Shown here: piece by piece, positions 1-12,017 of the stretch
Layout: each line of letters starts with the position of its first letter
Numbering within the stretch: the first letter of the stretch is position 1
DNA from: Anaeromyces robustus
Taxonomy: Eukaryota > Neocallimastigomycota > Neocallimastigomycetes > Neocallimastigales > Neocallimastigaceae
Length of the DNA: 64,000 nucleotides
Assembly: GCA_002104895.1 (NCBI GenBank)
Contig: MCFG01000303.1
Coordinates: 1 to 64,000, forward strand
Direction: 5' to 3'
Notes under the pieces: generated by a model
What the model saw: the letters and a program-made list of their open reading frames with translations, nothing else
Told to the model about the DNA's origin: nothing
The model's database searches: none
Translations under genes and position numbers: made by a program

Positions 1-849
1 TTTTGCATTGACAGGTCCTTTACGCCACATTTCATATTGTAAATTTATATAAATATTTTAACGCCACATTTATATAAAAAATTTTTAAGAGAGTTTATAT
101 ACTAGTACTTGTATATTAAAACATTTCTTATTTATTTCATAATTTAAAGAATTATAAATATAAATTTTAAATTTCACTTAATATTTTATTTATTTCATAA
201 TTTTAAGAATTATAAATATAAATTTTAAATTTCACTTAATATTTTATTTATTTCATAATTTAAAGAATTATAAATATAAATTTTAAATTTCACTTAATAT
301 TTTATTTATTTCATAATCATAATTTAAAGAATTATAAATATAAATTTTAAATTTCACTTAATATTTTATTTATTTCATAATCATAATGTAAAGAATTATA
401 AATATAAATTTTAAATTTCACTTAATATTTTATTTATTTCATAATCATAATTTAAAGAATTATAAATATAAATTTTAAATTTCACTTAATATTTTATTTA
501 TTTCATAATCATAATTTAAAGAATTATAAATATAAATTTTAAATTTCACTTAATATTTTATTTATTTCATAATCATAATTTAAAGAATTATAAATATAAA
601 TTTTAAATTTCACTTAATATTTTATTTATTTCATAAGTTAAATAAAAAAAAAAAAAGAAATATTAATAAAAAGAAGATACCACTAATAAATTGGTTTCAT
701 AAATCAATAATAAATAAAATATTGATTTTAATAATATAATAAATTTTTTATTAATTTAATTTATAAGCCACAATATAATACATTTAAATAATACGTTATT
801 TTAATGCGCGATACATTTACGAAATACATTGCCGAAATGCACACTTCCC
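1..849 (-). mobile_element. MITE-like DNA transposon, truncated copy A
   Basis: This is an inverted, incomplete copy of the element found whole at 55934-56559. The first ~120 bases match the reverse complement of 56400-56526, and 640-849 match the reverse complement of 55934-56150. The inner end carries the terminal inverted repeat (ATTGCCGAAATGCACACTTCCC, 828-849); about 33 bases of the other end lie outside the window. No coding capacity is seen, so it is non-autonomous. The copy is longer than copy B because its internal minisatellite has about nine units instead of about five. Its target duplication cannot be checked here. Confidence 0.85.
125..637. repeat. Internal minisatellite of MITE copy A (~58-64-bp unit)
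   Basis: About nine tandem units containing TTTCACTTAATATTTTATTT, each followed by an AATTTAAAGAATTATAAATA-type segment. Units differ mainly by a short ATAATC insertion in the later copies. The same unit, inverted, is present about five times at 56145-56395 in copy B, so the array belongs to the transposon and changes copy number between insertions. Confidence 0.9.
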
Positions 850-1059
850 AAAAAAATCATTTATATTAAAATAAAAAAATTTATAATTCAATTATAAACA
901 ATTTCCTAATTAATAATTTAATAAAACGTGATTTTTTTTAATAAAAACATATTAATTTTTAATTTTTTTTCCTATAAATTATCTACATATTTTTTAAGTT
1001 ATCCATTCATTTTTATTGATTTAATTAATAAGAAATTTTTTATCTTTTATATTTTACAA

Positions 1060-1091
<32 letters not shown>

Positions 1092-1127
1092 AAATAAATA
1101 ATAAATAAATAAATAATAAATAAATAA

Positions 1128-1166
<39 letters not shown>

Positions 1167-1171
1167 ATACA

Positions 1172-1238
<67 letters not shown>

Positions 1239-2130
1239 CAATTTTTTGTTTTATTGACAAAATTAACTGCCAATATAAATTTATATATATTAGTTATATA
1301 TGTAAATAAGCCTTACTTTTCTTTTTTTTTTTTTTTTTTTATAAAATAGGGTTGTCAGTTGTATCTATTTATTGTAATAATATGTAATCTTAAGAGTAAG
1401 AATTAACATAAAAAACAATAAGAACATTTTTTTTTTTTGTTATAATTATAATAGTTGTTTTTAATTCATAAGACATTCATATTCTGCCATTATTATTGGT
1501 ATTAAATCATACTTTATTAAATAATTATTAATTTTAATTAAAATATAAACCTATAATATAAATTTATTATGGTTTATTACTAAATAATAAATAAATAACT
1601 AAATAAAAATTAAATAAATAAATAATAAATAAGTAAATAAATATTAGAATTATATATATATTATAAATATAATTAATATAATTAATAATCTGTATAATTA
1701 ATAATTAAATTATGATTATTAAGAGTGACTAAAATAATATGAGTGAAAAATATAAAATTAAATTAAAAAAATAATTAAAAAAAAATTTAAAATTAAAATA
1801 AAAAGGAAGAAAAAAAATTTTACATATTTATATTTTTTTTTTGTTTAAAAAAAATATAAACCGTCATAATTTTTGTTTCATATTGAAAACAGAATAATTA
1901 GAAAAAAAAAAAACATTGAATAATATAATAATAAATATAACTTTATAATAAAAATTATAATGTAATTATATAAAAGTGATTCAAAACAAAAATCAGTAAT
2001 TTATATTTATCTTCTCTTTTATGAATAAATTAACATATTAATAAATATAAGATATTTTTTTTATATATAATCATCAAATAATAAATTATTTTTATTTTTA
2101 CTACAAATAACATAAATAAATAATAAATAA

Positions 2131-2169
<39 letters not shown>

Positions 2170-2819
2170 AAATAATATATAACATATCGATTCAATTTGG
2201 TATATAATAATTTATCAATATAAATTCCTTATTAATCATAAATATTTGATTTTTTTCCTTTCAGTATAGATTTCTATATTTTACTATAAAAAAAGTAAAT
2301 AATATATATATTTTCTTTTATCATATTATAAATATATATATATTTTATTTTTGTTGATTTATAAATGGGGATATTCAATTTAAAATTTTTAAATTACAAA
2401 AATTTAACTTTTATTTAAGATAAATTTATAATTTATTATTGTTATTATTTAAATTGTTCTTATTAAATACTATATAATATTTTATGTTCAATATATCTTC
2501 AATATATATTAATATGTGAAAATAATAATAATATATTACTATATTTATGTTAAATTGCGCACATGCACACGCATACATACAAATAATAAGGAATAAAATA
2601 TAAAATATAAAATATAAAATATAATTATTGTTTATACAATATAAAGAATATACAAATTCAATAAAAATATTTAAATATTTATCAAAACAGTTTTACTAAT
2701 AATATTTATTGTTTTTATTTATATATTAATTATTATTATCATTATTATCATTCTGTTTTCTTTATACAGACATCTATAAAGGATAACGATATAAACTTTA
2801 ATTATTTTTAATAATCAAA
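850..2819. other. Gene-free spacer upstream of ATG8
   Basis: No credible coding region, tRNA or conserved motif was found on either strand. It holds an AAAT array at about 1058-1238, a shorter one at about 2113-2170, and poly-A/T runs. The last few hundred bases should contain the ATG8 promoter, but the uniform AT content prevents naming any element. Confidence 0.6.
1058..1238. repeat. AAAT microsatellite
   Basis: About 180 bp of near-perfect AAAT tetranucleotide repeat with scattered TAAT interruptions in the first half. It is open in several frames and yields artefactual YLFI-type reading frames on the minus strand; none is a gene. Confidence 0.95.
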
Positions 2820-3970
2820 ATGAGTTTTCGTGATTCACATACTTTTGGTAATATAATATATATACATTAATTGTGTATTATATTAATAATATATTAAATA
2901 AAGATTATTAAAATATATTAATATATTATTTTATATTATAAAGAGGAAAGACAAGAAGAAGCTAAAAGAATAAGAGTAATTTATTATAATAATAATTATA
3001 ATAATAATCAAAAGATTATTTAAAAAGTAAAAGTATTCTAATAGTTTTTATTATTATTATTATTATTATTATCATTTTTAAATATTTATTTATATTTAAT
3101 ATCAACAACAACAATAATAATTATTCTATTTAAAGGAAAAATATCAAGATAGAATACCATGGTAAATAAATAAATAAAAATTAATAATTAATTAATTTTT
3201 TTTTTTTTTTTTTTATTCTAATGAATACTTTTTTTTATTTGAAAATAATATTTAGTATTGTTGAAAAAGCAGAAAAAAGTCAAATTCAAGATATTGATAA
3301 GAAGAAATTTTTAGTAAATATTATATTTTAATATGCTATTATTATTTTTTATACTTATATATGATTTATATTTGTATTAATTTTCATATTAATAAAACTT
3401 AAAATAGGTTCCTTCTAGTTTAACAGTTGGTAAGAATTTATTTTATATTTTTTTAAATAAAAGTAAAAAAAAAGGAAATAATATTATTGAATATGTCAAT
3501 AATAAAAAATTGATAATATTTATATCAGAATAATTTTTTTATAATTTTATATAATAAAAGTTTTTTAAAAGTATTATTAATTTTTCACAGAAAAATATAT
3601 TATAAAATTGTTAATAATATTTTTTATTTATTAATTTCATATTTATTATTCACGTTTTTATACAAATTATATAATAATATTAATATTTTTAATTAAAGGT
3701 CAATTTATGTATGTTATAAGGTAAATATATATATACTTTTTTTTTTTTAATTAATTAATTAATTAATACGAATTTATTAAAATGAATTTATAAATTGATT
3801 TATTTTATTAATAATAAAAATGAATTATTATTATATTATAATATAATAGAAAAAGACTTAAGCTTCAACCAGAAGAAGCTATTTTCTTATTTGTTAATGG
3901 CATTATTCCTCCAGTTGCTAATTTAATGAGTGCTGTTTATGAAGAGCATAAAGATGAAGATGTACATATA

Positions 3971-4002
<32 letters not shown>

Positions 4003-4136
4003 CTATTTTTTTTATATTTTATATTAACATATTTTTGTTTAATTTTTTTCTCTCATTTTATTATCTTTTTAATTTTTATTAATAGGGTTTTCTTTATATG
4101 ACTTATTCTGGTGAAAGCACATTTGGCTCTAGTTAA
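2820..4136 (+). CDS. ATG8: ATG8 ubiquitin-like autophagy protein (LC3/GABARAP family)
   Basis: Ubiquitin-like modifier conjugated to phosphatidylethanolamine on autophagosome membranes. Eight exons: 2820-2847, 2944-2975, 3136-3161, 3256-3313, 3408-3429, 3699-3720, 3850-3961, 4086-4136; every junction is GT-AG, phases agree and the total is 351 nt (116 aa), the normal family length. The spliced product starts [20 protein letters not shown] and contains the family-typical IVEKA, DKKKFLVP, LTVGQF, IRKRLKL and FLFVN segments. It ends TFGSS: Gly114 is the expected conjugation residue, exposed after ATG4 removes two serines. One small oddity is Cys in place of the usual Val in the IPVIVEKA block, at an intron junction. 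The introns are short and extremely AT-rich, as elsewhere in the window. This identification is secure; which paralogue it is cannot be told. Confidence 0.97.
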
Positions 4137-5089
4137 TTTATTTAATTAATAACTAAAAAAAAAAAAAAAAAATACATTTTCACTTGTCAATTATAAAAAT
4201 ATACATATATATATATATAAATTTTTTTTTTATAATTGTTATTTAGGAATATTGTTTTTCAATTAAATAATATAATATAATAAAATATAATATAATGTAT
4301 ATTAAATGTATAGTTTTATATATATATATATATATATCTTTATAAAAATTAGTTTATAAAAAGATGAATATATATATATAAATTAATCTTTAATAAATAA
4401 AACAAAAAGATGCAAAAACCATAAATTAAAAAAAAAAAAAAACAATCAAATAAAAAAATATAAATAAAAAAAAATTTTAAAATGCCAATATGTTAGAAAA
4501 AAAAATTATTATTATTATTATTGTATATTCATCTTTTAGTTTAAATTAATATATTATAATAATAATAGTATCTATGTATATAATATTATTTTATTTAATT
4601 TTATTTTATTTTTATTTTTATTTTTATTAATATTTTAAAAATAAAAATAACATATTTTTGATTTAATTAAAACAAATTAATCTATCTTAATTAGAATAAC
4701 ATTTTTGAAATTTTTTAAGATTTAATATATTGGTAATTAATATAAATTGTGTAACACATTCCATTTTTAAAAAAGTTAATACTAATATGTTGAAATAAAT
4801 GAATAAATGAATAAATAATAAATAAATAAATGAATGAATAAATTAAATAAATAAATATATAAGAATAATAAAATAATAAAAGAAAAAAATTTTTTTAATT
4901 TATTAAAAACTTGACATTTTAATAATTTAAAATGCAAATAATTAAGAAATGTAAAATTTTTTTATATTAAAAATTTAAAAAAAAATAAAAATATAAACAA
5001 AATATTTAATTAATTAAAAGTGGACTAAATAAAATAAGAGACAATTTTATTTTTTATATAAATATTTGTAATTTATAAAAATAACAGAA
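4137..5089. other. Spacer between ATG8 and SSNA1
   Basis: Co-oriented intergenic DNA of about 950 bp made of AT, poly-A and AAAT-like tracts. No reading frame with non-repetitive composition was found. It must hold the ATG8 3' end and the SSNA1 promoter, but no element can be singled out. Confidence 0.5.
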
Positions 5090-5849
5090 ATGTCAAGTCA
5101 AGGTGCTTTATTGCAAAATTATAACAATGATATTATACTATGTATGTATTTTCAATGAACATGAATAATATTTTTGTAAAAATGAAATTTATTTTTTTTT
5201 TTAATAATTAATTAAAAATTAAATATCAACAATTACATTTAAATAATATAATTATTATGTAAAAATAAAATGTTAAATTTAAATTTTTTTAAATATTCAA
5301 TAATATATATATTATTTATTATTTATACAATATTAGGTATAGAGAAATTAAAAAAACAAAGGGAAGCTATTTGTCAACAAATATTAAAAGAAGAAGAATC
5401 TAAAAAAAAAATTGAAGCTGAAATATCAGCATTATCTTCTAAACTTAATATTTTACAAGAATCATTAAATAAAAAAACAAAAGCAAAAATGGAGTATGAC
5501 CAACTTATTCAACAAACTGAAAGTGCTTTTACTAAAGTAACTAAAAAAAAATAAATAAATCATTATAATATCAATGAATAATATTTAAATTATTGATATA
5601 TAGAAATATATAGTTTAACTCAATATAATAATCTAATTATTTATTTATCTATCTATCTATATATATATATATATATAATTTTTATATTTATTATATAAAT
5701 TTACATTTTTTATTATTATTTTTATTGTCTGTTTTTTAAAAAAAAATTAAAAATCGCGTATAAAAACATTACAGATATTAGAAAGTTCACAAACGTTATT
5801 AAAAATGCTAACAAAAGAAGGTGATTCATTAAATGGATATTTACAGTAA
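5090..5849 (+). CDS. SSNA1: SSNA1/NA14/DIP13 microtubule-associated coiled-coil protein
   Basis: Small centriole, basal-body and axoneme protein that forms filaments and acts on microtubule branching. Three exons: 5090-5141, 5337-5536 and 5775-5849; phases agree (327 nt, 108 aa; the human protein is 119 aa). The N-terminus MSSQGALLQNYNN matches the family signature (human MTQQGAALQNYNN), followed by CIEKLKKQRE and a continuous heptad-rich coiled coil to the end, with the ILESSQTLL block in exon 3. The middle exon alone opens about 67 bases further upstream with a hydrophobic AT-coded run; that is intron sequence, and the true start is the ATG at 5090. Presence of this gene implies a flagellated stage, consistent with the zoospores of gut fungi. 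Confidence 0.95.
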
Positions 5850-6080
5850 TGTTTCAATAATATATGAATTTCAATTGTTTTCAAAAAAAAAAGCCAATGA
5901 AAACAAAAAGAAAATATTTATAAAAAAAGGAACATATAAACACATAAACATATAATTATATAAAAATTTTTAACAATACTATTTTTTTTTACAAATGTAT
6001 TTCATTCATTTTATCTTATTGAATGTCAATTAGATGAATATTAAATGTATTCATTTTGAAATTGTAGCAAGATTCTTTTT

Positions 6081-6081
<1 letters not shown>

Positions 6082-6127
<46 letters not shown>
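6082..6127 (+). repeat. 46-nt poly-A tract
   Basis: Uninterrupted run of A, the longest homopolymer in the window. I looked for a retroposed body or flanking target duplication to explain it as a SINE/LINE tail and found neither. Confidence 0.95.
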
Positions 6128-6129
<2 letters not shown>

Positions 6130-6736
6130 TATTTATTATCTGCTAATAATATTATTTGTTTATATACTTTTATAATTTATAATATACCAAAGTTTTGAAA
6201 AATACTCTTTATTTTTATTTTATATATTATATTATTAATATAAATGTTATATAATATATATATAATATATAAAATTTATATTAATTATATAAGTAAATAT
6301 TTATTATTTATTCATTTTTTATTATAATAATTATAAATTATTTAATTGTAATTATTTTATTCTCATATATTATTTTAAATATTCATCATATAATAAATAT
6401 TAGAAATTATTTGATTCATAATACATTTATGAAAAAGAATATTTTTTTGTGTTTTAATTTTTAATGTTTAATTTTTATTATATTTATTTTGTTTTGTTTT
6501 GTTTTTATTTATTTATTTATAACATGATTACTTGGTTATTATTTTTATATTTAATTATAATGGAATTTTTTATATAAATATTATTTTTTATTTTTATTTA
6601 TTTATTTATTTATTTATATATATATTTATTCTTATTTGTATCTTTATCTTTATTTTTTTTTTTTTTTATTATTTTTTTTTGTTCATTTATTTATTATTTT
6701 ATTTTGTATGTTTACTTTTTATTTATATATTTACTT

Positions 6737-6737
6737 A

Positions 6738-6802
<65 letters not shown>

Positions 6803-6812
6803 TACTATTTAC

Positions 6813-6866
<54 letters not shown>
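6737..6866. repeat. ATT trinucleotide microsatellite
   Basis: Two runs of ATT (about 6737-6798 and 6818-6866) separated by ACTACTATTTACTTATTT-like sequence. It lies immediately beyond the ALG2 stop codon. Confidence 0.95.
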
Positions 6867-6871
<5 letters not shown>

Positions 6872-6899
6872 TTATTAATTGAATTTTTTTTTTTTAATT

Positions 6900-8306
6900 T
6901 TAAAGTTCTTTTTTATTTTCTTTTTTTGATGTGTTATTATTATTATTATTATACATTTCATAAATAATATGATTTAAAGTTTTACCAAATTGATCTAAAC
7001 CAAATTTATTAATTACATATTCTTTTGCATAAGATGGCATAGAAGTTAAATCAATTTTATATTTATCATTATTATTATTAGTAGATTTATTTGGATAAAG
7101 TATGGCATAAGCTGCTTCTGCTAGTTCTTTTTCATCTGATGGACAAAGAAAACCAGTTTTACCATGAACTACACTTTCTTTTGGTCCACCACTTTCAATA
7201 GCAATTACTGGAAGACCAGAATACATGGCTTCCACTGGTACAATACCAAAATGTTCATTGGTTGGTGTATAAATTAAACATTGTGAATGATGTAAAAGAT
7301 AAGTACGTTGATTTTCACTAAATGAAAGAAGGAAAATAATATTAACATTTTGAATTGATTCTTTTGTATTTACTTCTTCAATTTTTTCTTTTTCACCTTC
7401 TTTTCCATTGTCTTTCATTTTTTCATTTTTTATTGATTCAGGCCAAATAGTTTGATATGTAAAACCATTTGCTTTAGCAATTTCTTCTAATTCTTTATGA
7501 TGTTCAACATTTTCAATATTTAAAAGATCATAACCCCCAGCTATAACTAATCTAATATTTTTAAATTCTTCTTCTGAACATTTCATTTTTAATTCTTTTA
7601 AAACTTTAATATTTAATTCTAAATTCTTTTTTCTTTCAAAACGATTAATAGACAAAAGTGTTATTTTATCACTAATATAATAATATATAGTATTATATCA
7701 TAAATAAATATTAATGATTATTATTAATAATAAATAATATATTTACTATATATAATTATAATTAAATATATTTAAATGAATTATGGTGTATTTATTTTAT
7801 TAATAGGATATATATATATATATATACCTTTTTAGTAAATCCAAATTTTTATCATTTTCATCAATGTTCTTTTCATAATATTTTGTATTAATTCCTGGAT
7901 ATAAAACATCTGGAACAATATCAATTTTTTTAAAAGATTCTTTGAATATTGAACGAGTGAATTGACTATTTACAAGAATTTTATCAGCCATTTCTATATA
8001 TTAGAATATTTTAATTATTTAATTATATTTTATATTGTTATTTAATATTTTATTATCAATTTATTATTACTATTATTACTATTATTATTATTACTATTAA
8101 TTAATTATTTTCTTTTTTTACTTACTAGTTGAATATTCTTCAAGTAAATCAAATGGTATACGATAAAGCTTTTTAATTGTTGATTGTCTTGTAGCTAAAT
8201 TTTTATCAGGAAAATGACAATAAAATAATATCTAATATTGTATATTAAAATATAATTAAAAAAAATTGTTTATTAATTTAATGTTGATAAATTTGTATAA
8301 TAATAA

Positions 8307-8337
<31 letters not shown>

Positions 8338-9625
8338 AATTTTTAATTATCATTAAAATTATACCTTAGCTTTAGTAAGTTTTAAAACTGGTATGTAAGT
8401 AGCTAATTGATCAGCAAATATTACATCATATTCATTTCTTTTATTTATAAGAAGGTAAAGTGAAAGATAAAATCCTCTTAATATAGCACAAACTATATGA
8501 CCGTAACCGAAAATAGATTGAGGTAAAAAGTCACCGAGAACATCAACTTTTAAGTCATCTATTGTATACATTATATATACGTATTCATATCGATTAACAA
8601 ATATATAATATATATGTATATGCATGTGTGTTATATAAAAAAATTTGAATAAGAAATTCATTATATAATATAAATAATATAAAAAAAATAAATAAATTTT
8701 AGTATATTTAATAAAAAATTGATATTAAAAAAAAAAAAAGAAAAAGAAGATATAAAGCATTATTTAGATATATATTGATTTGATATTTATTCTATTATTT
8801 GACATATAATATATAATATATATTTTAGTATGTGTATATTATTGTATATTCTTTTTTTTTTTTATCTTTTTTTTTTTTTATTATTTATTTATTTTTTTTT
8901 ATAGTTTTTAAATAACTTTCTTATAATATTCCATTAAATTTATTTCTTTAAAAAATTTGAATTTTGATTTTTAATGTAAAAATTATTTCGAGTTTGATAA
9001 TTATATAATTTTATAATAGTTTTTTTTTTTTTCTTTAAATAAAAAAAGTTACTTTTTATATTTAAATATTATACTAATATTTAAGTATATAAATATTTAT
9101 GATAATTATTTTAATAATTCTGTAATTCCTTAAAAAAAAAATGAAAAAAAAAAAATGCTATATTAATAATTATAATTTCATTTTACTAAAATTTACAATT
9201 CAATAAAAAGGAATAAAATAATTTGAATTTAAAAATTAATTATAGTAATTGTTAAAATAAAGATTTAATTTAATTTTTCAGTTACTAAATTATATATTCA
9301 TTTTTTTTATCTATTTATTTAAACATTATATTGAATTTTTTTCGACGAATATTAAATAAATGTAATTTGATGTATTATTAATTGTAGTCATTCATATATA
9401 TACTGATATAATAATAAAATTAAACAAAAACATAATAAAGTATTAACCTAAAGTTTCTTTAAAGCAATGAGTCTTATCATGATGTGAGGTATACATTGTA
9501 ATATTATGTCCAGCATTTTGTAAAGCTATAGCAGCATCTACTACTAGTCTTTCAGCACCTCCTATACCTAAATCCGGATGGACAAATGCTATTTTTAATG
9601 ATTTTTGATTTTGAATTGATTCCAT
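6900..9625 (-). CDS. ALG2: ALG2 alpha-1,3/1,6-mannosyltransferase
   Basis: Adds the second and third mannoses to the dolichol-linked N-glycan precursor on the cytosolic face of the ER (GT4 family). Five exons read from right to left: 9625-9448, 8558-8365, 8231-8126, 7993-7828, 7671-6900; all GT-AG, total 1416 nt, 471 aa. The N-terminus contains [20 protein letters not shown], the donor-fold signature of the family; exon 3 carries ILFYCHFPD, exon 4 [12 protein letters not shown], and exon 5 [10 protein letters not shown] and the GT4 EX7E motif EHFGIVPVE (Glu354 and Glu362). A Lys/Glu-rich insertion at about residues 290-320, absent from human ALG2, explains the extra length (human is 416 aa). 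The start ATG is followed directly by the conserved domain. It shares a 430-bp divergent promoter region with CHMP3. Confidence 0.96.
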
Positions 9626-9644
9626 TATTTATACTATATTTATA

Positions 9645-9675
<31 letters not shown>

Positions 9676-10055
9676 CTATTTTAATTTTAATTTATATATA
9701 TTATTTGTATAATATATAATTTATTTTTCTTTAATTAATTTTCTCTTACTTTATATTTTTTATTTTATTTTTTATTTTATATTATCCTTTAACTCTTTAT
9801 ATAAGTAAATATTTTAATTTATATTGATTATATTATATTTTAAAAATTAATATATTAGTGTAAATTAAAATATTTATTTATAATATATTAGAGTATAAAG
9901 AAAATTCAATAGTAAATTTAAAAATCAAAATTTATATAGAGAAAAATTAAGTTTGTTTTTTCTTTTTTATTGTTTTTTTTTTTATTATTATTATTATTTA
10001 TTTTTTAATAACAATAAAATACATATAATAAATATATAATAACAATAGTAACGAA
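9626..10055. promoter_or_regulatory. Bidirectional promoter region ALG2 / CHMP3
   Basis: Only 430 bp separate the divergent start codons of ALG2 (minus) and CHMP3 (plus), so both core promoters and both 5' leaders must lie here. The sequence is AT-rich with T-tracts on both sides; no specific factor site can be justified. Confidence 0.6.
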
Positions 10056-12017
10056 ATGACGAATAAAGTAATGAAGAAAGTGAATAAACTTATGGGTATA
10101 TAATAATAAATATAAATTTATAATTATAAAAAAATAATGAATAACATATGTAAACAATATTTAATATTTTATATATTCTATTCTTAATTATTGTTATTAT
10201 TATTATTATTATTACTATTATATATGTTTATATTGTTAATAGGCAAACAAACGCCTGAAGAATTGGTAATAGTTCAATGAAATTATTTTATTAATCATCA
10301 GTATTATCGTTTTTTATAATATATATAAAATATATTGATAATGAACAGCCTTTTTCATTATTATATATATTTACTTCTCAATGTCCAAAATTCAAGAAAT
10401 TTCAATAACATTTGAAAGAAAGAATATTTAAATCATATAAATTAAAAAAATAATCTTAAATAAACATAAATAATAGTTTTATGAAATTCAGCATATACCT
10501 TTAAAAAAAAAAACATATTACTTACTAAATATAAAACAATTGAAAAAAATAATTATTACTTGAAATTTATAAAAACATATATACTCAGTTATTATAATTA
10601 TATTATAATTTTTAAATATCTTCTTTGCATATATAGTGAAAAAAACAATATTTAACAATATTTATTATTAATATATATTTTACAAAAAATTATTTCACTT
10701 TTTTTTATAATATACATTTTTTAAAATATAATTATTATGAAATGAAATGAATAAATGAAAATTTGAATTATTAAATTGAGAAAATCGTTGAAATCATTTT
10801 TATTAATATTTATTTTATACTTTAAATAATGTAGAAAATTTGAATTATTAAATTGAGAAAATCGTTGAAATCATTTTTATTAATATTTATTTTATACTTT
10901 AAATAATGTATTAAATTTTGAATGAAATTTTAAAGTTTTATAATTTTAATAATATCAATATTAATATTTTTAAATTATAATTATTATTATATATATATTA
11001 TGAATAATAATATTAATAGGTTCGTAAATGGAGAAGAGAATTTAGAACTCAAGAACGTCAAATTGATAGACAAATTAATAGTATCACTATGGAAGAAAAC
11101 AAAATTAAAGCTAGTTTGAAACAAGCTGCCAAGAGAAATGATAAAAAAATTTGTACAACTTTAGCTAAAGAAATTATAAATTCAAGAAAAGCTAAGAATA
11201 AGCTTTATGAAACTAAAGCTCAAATTAATTCTATATTGATGAGTTTACAACAACAATTATGTAAATATAAATGTTTATTTTATCATATATAATAATATAA
11301 TAGTTATTTTATTTTAATTTATATTTATTAAAAGATAATAATTATAAATAAATAAATATATATATGGATTTATTGATTTATTTATTTGTTTTATAAAATT
11401 TCGTTTATTTTATCTATTATATATATAAATAAATAAAAGCTACCATTAAGATTACTGGTACTATTAAAGATACAACAGCAATTATGCATAGTATGAATTC
11501 ACTTGTTAAAGTTCCTGAAATTTCACAAACTATGCAAGAATTCTCAAAAGAAATGACTAAGGTAAGTTTAAAAAATATATATAAATATTTAATACATATT
11601 TATAAAATAAGCTTTATTTATATTATTTTTTTATTATATATATATAATTATTATTATTTTATAGGCTGGTATTATCGAAGAAATGGTAGCTGATACTCTC
11701 GAAATGAATGACGAAGAAGGTATCGAAGAAGAAGCTGAAGAAGAAGTTGAAAAGGTTTTATTCGAACTTACTAATGGTAAGAAATTTAATATGATTTTTT
11801 TTTATATTATTTATTATTTATTTGTAATGATTGTAATCTTATATTTAACATAATTATTTATTTTTATATAAAAATATATATAATATTTATTATTAAAATT
11901 AAATTTAATTTAATAGGATTGTTGGGTGAAGCTGGTAGTGTTGGTGAAAGTCTTAATACTTCTGTTGTTGTTGATGAAACTCCATTAGAAGAAAGATTAA
12001 AAGAGTTACAATCATAA
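10056..12017 (+). CDS. VPS24: CHMP3/VPS24 ESCRT-III subunit
   Basis: ESCRT-III filament subunit that caps and remodels polymers during multivesicular-body sorting and membrane scission. Six exons: 10056-10095, 10243-10265, 11020-11260, 11440-11561, 11665-11776, 11917-12017; total 630 nt, 209 aa. The protein has the Snf7-domain pattern: a basic first helix with RKWRREFRTQERQIDRQI, the second helix AKEIINSRKAKNKLYETKAQ, then the CHMP3-diagnostic SLVKVPEISQTMQEFSKEM and AGIIEEMVADTLE, an acidic EGIEEEAEEEVEKVLFEL segment, and a C-terminal TPLEERLKELQS helix that fits a MIT-interacting motif (MIM1) recognised by VPS4-type proteins. The spacing of these blocks matches CHMP3 rather than CHMP2. The 754-bp second intron carries a perfect 77-bp tandem duplication. 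Confidence 0.94.
10757..10910. repeat. Perfect 77-bp tandem duplication in CHMP3 intron 2
   Basis: Two identical head-to-tail copies (10757-10833 and 10834-10910), each starting GAAAATTTGAATTATTAAAT and ending TTTAAATAATGTA. No differences are seen between the copies, so the duplication is recent. Confidence 0.95.

Larger units (their letters stand above)
5850..6899. other. Tail-to-tail spacer between SSNA1 and ALG2
   Basis: About 1 kb between two converging genes. It holds an uninterrupted 46-nt poly-A (6082-6127), a T-rich stretch (about 6440-6735) and an ATT trinucleotide array. Hydrophobic low-complexity reading frames across it come from these repeats. No gene is supported. Confidence 0.6.

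Noticed and set aside
125-637. Regularly spaced repeats as a CRISPR array
   Set aside because: Units are contiguous, without unique spacers, and lie inside a transposon of a eukaryote.
1040-1273. Hydrophobic reading frames (YLFI repeats) on the minus strand
   Set aside because: They are translations of the AAAT microsatellite. The same explanation applies at 17817-18125, 25083-25304 and 54656-54934.
6082-6127. 46-nt poly-A as the tail of a LINE or SINE
   Set aside because: No retroposon body, no reverse-transcriptase-like coding and no flanking duplication were found. Similar though shorter homopolymers are common throughout.
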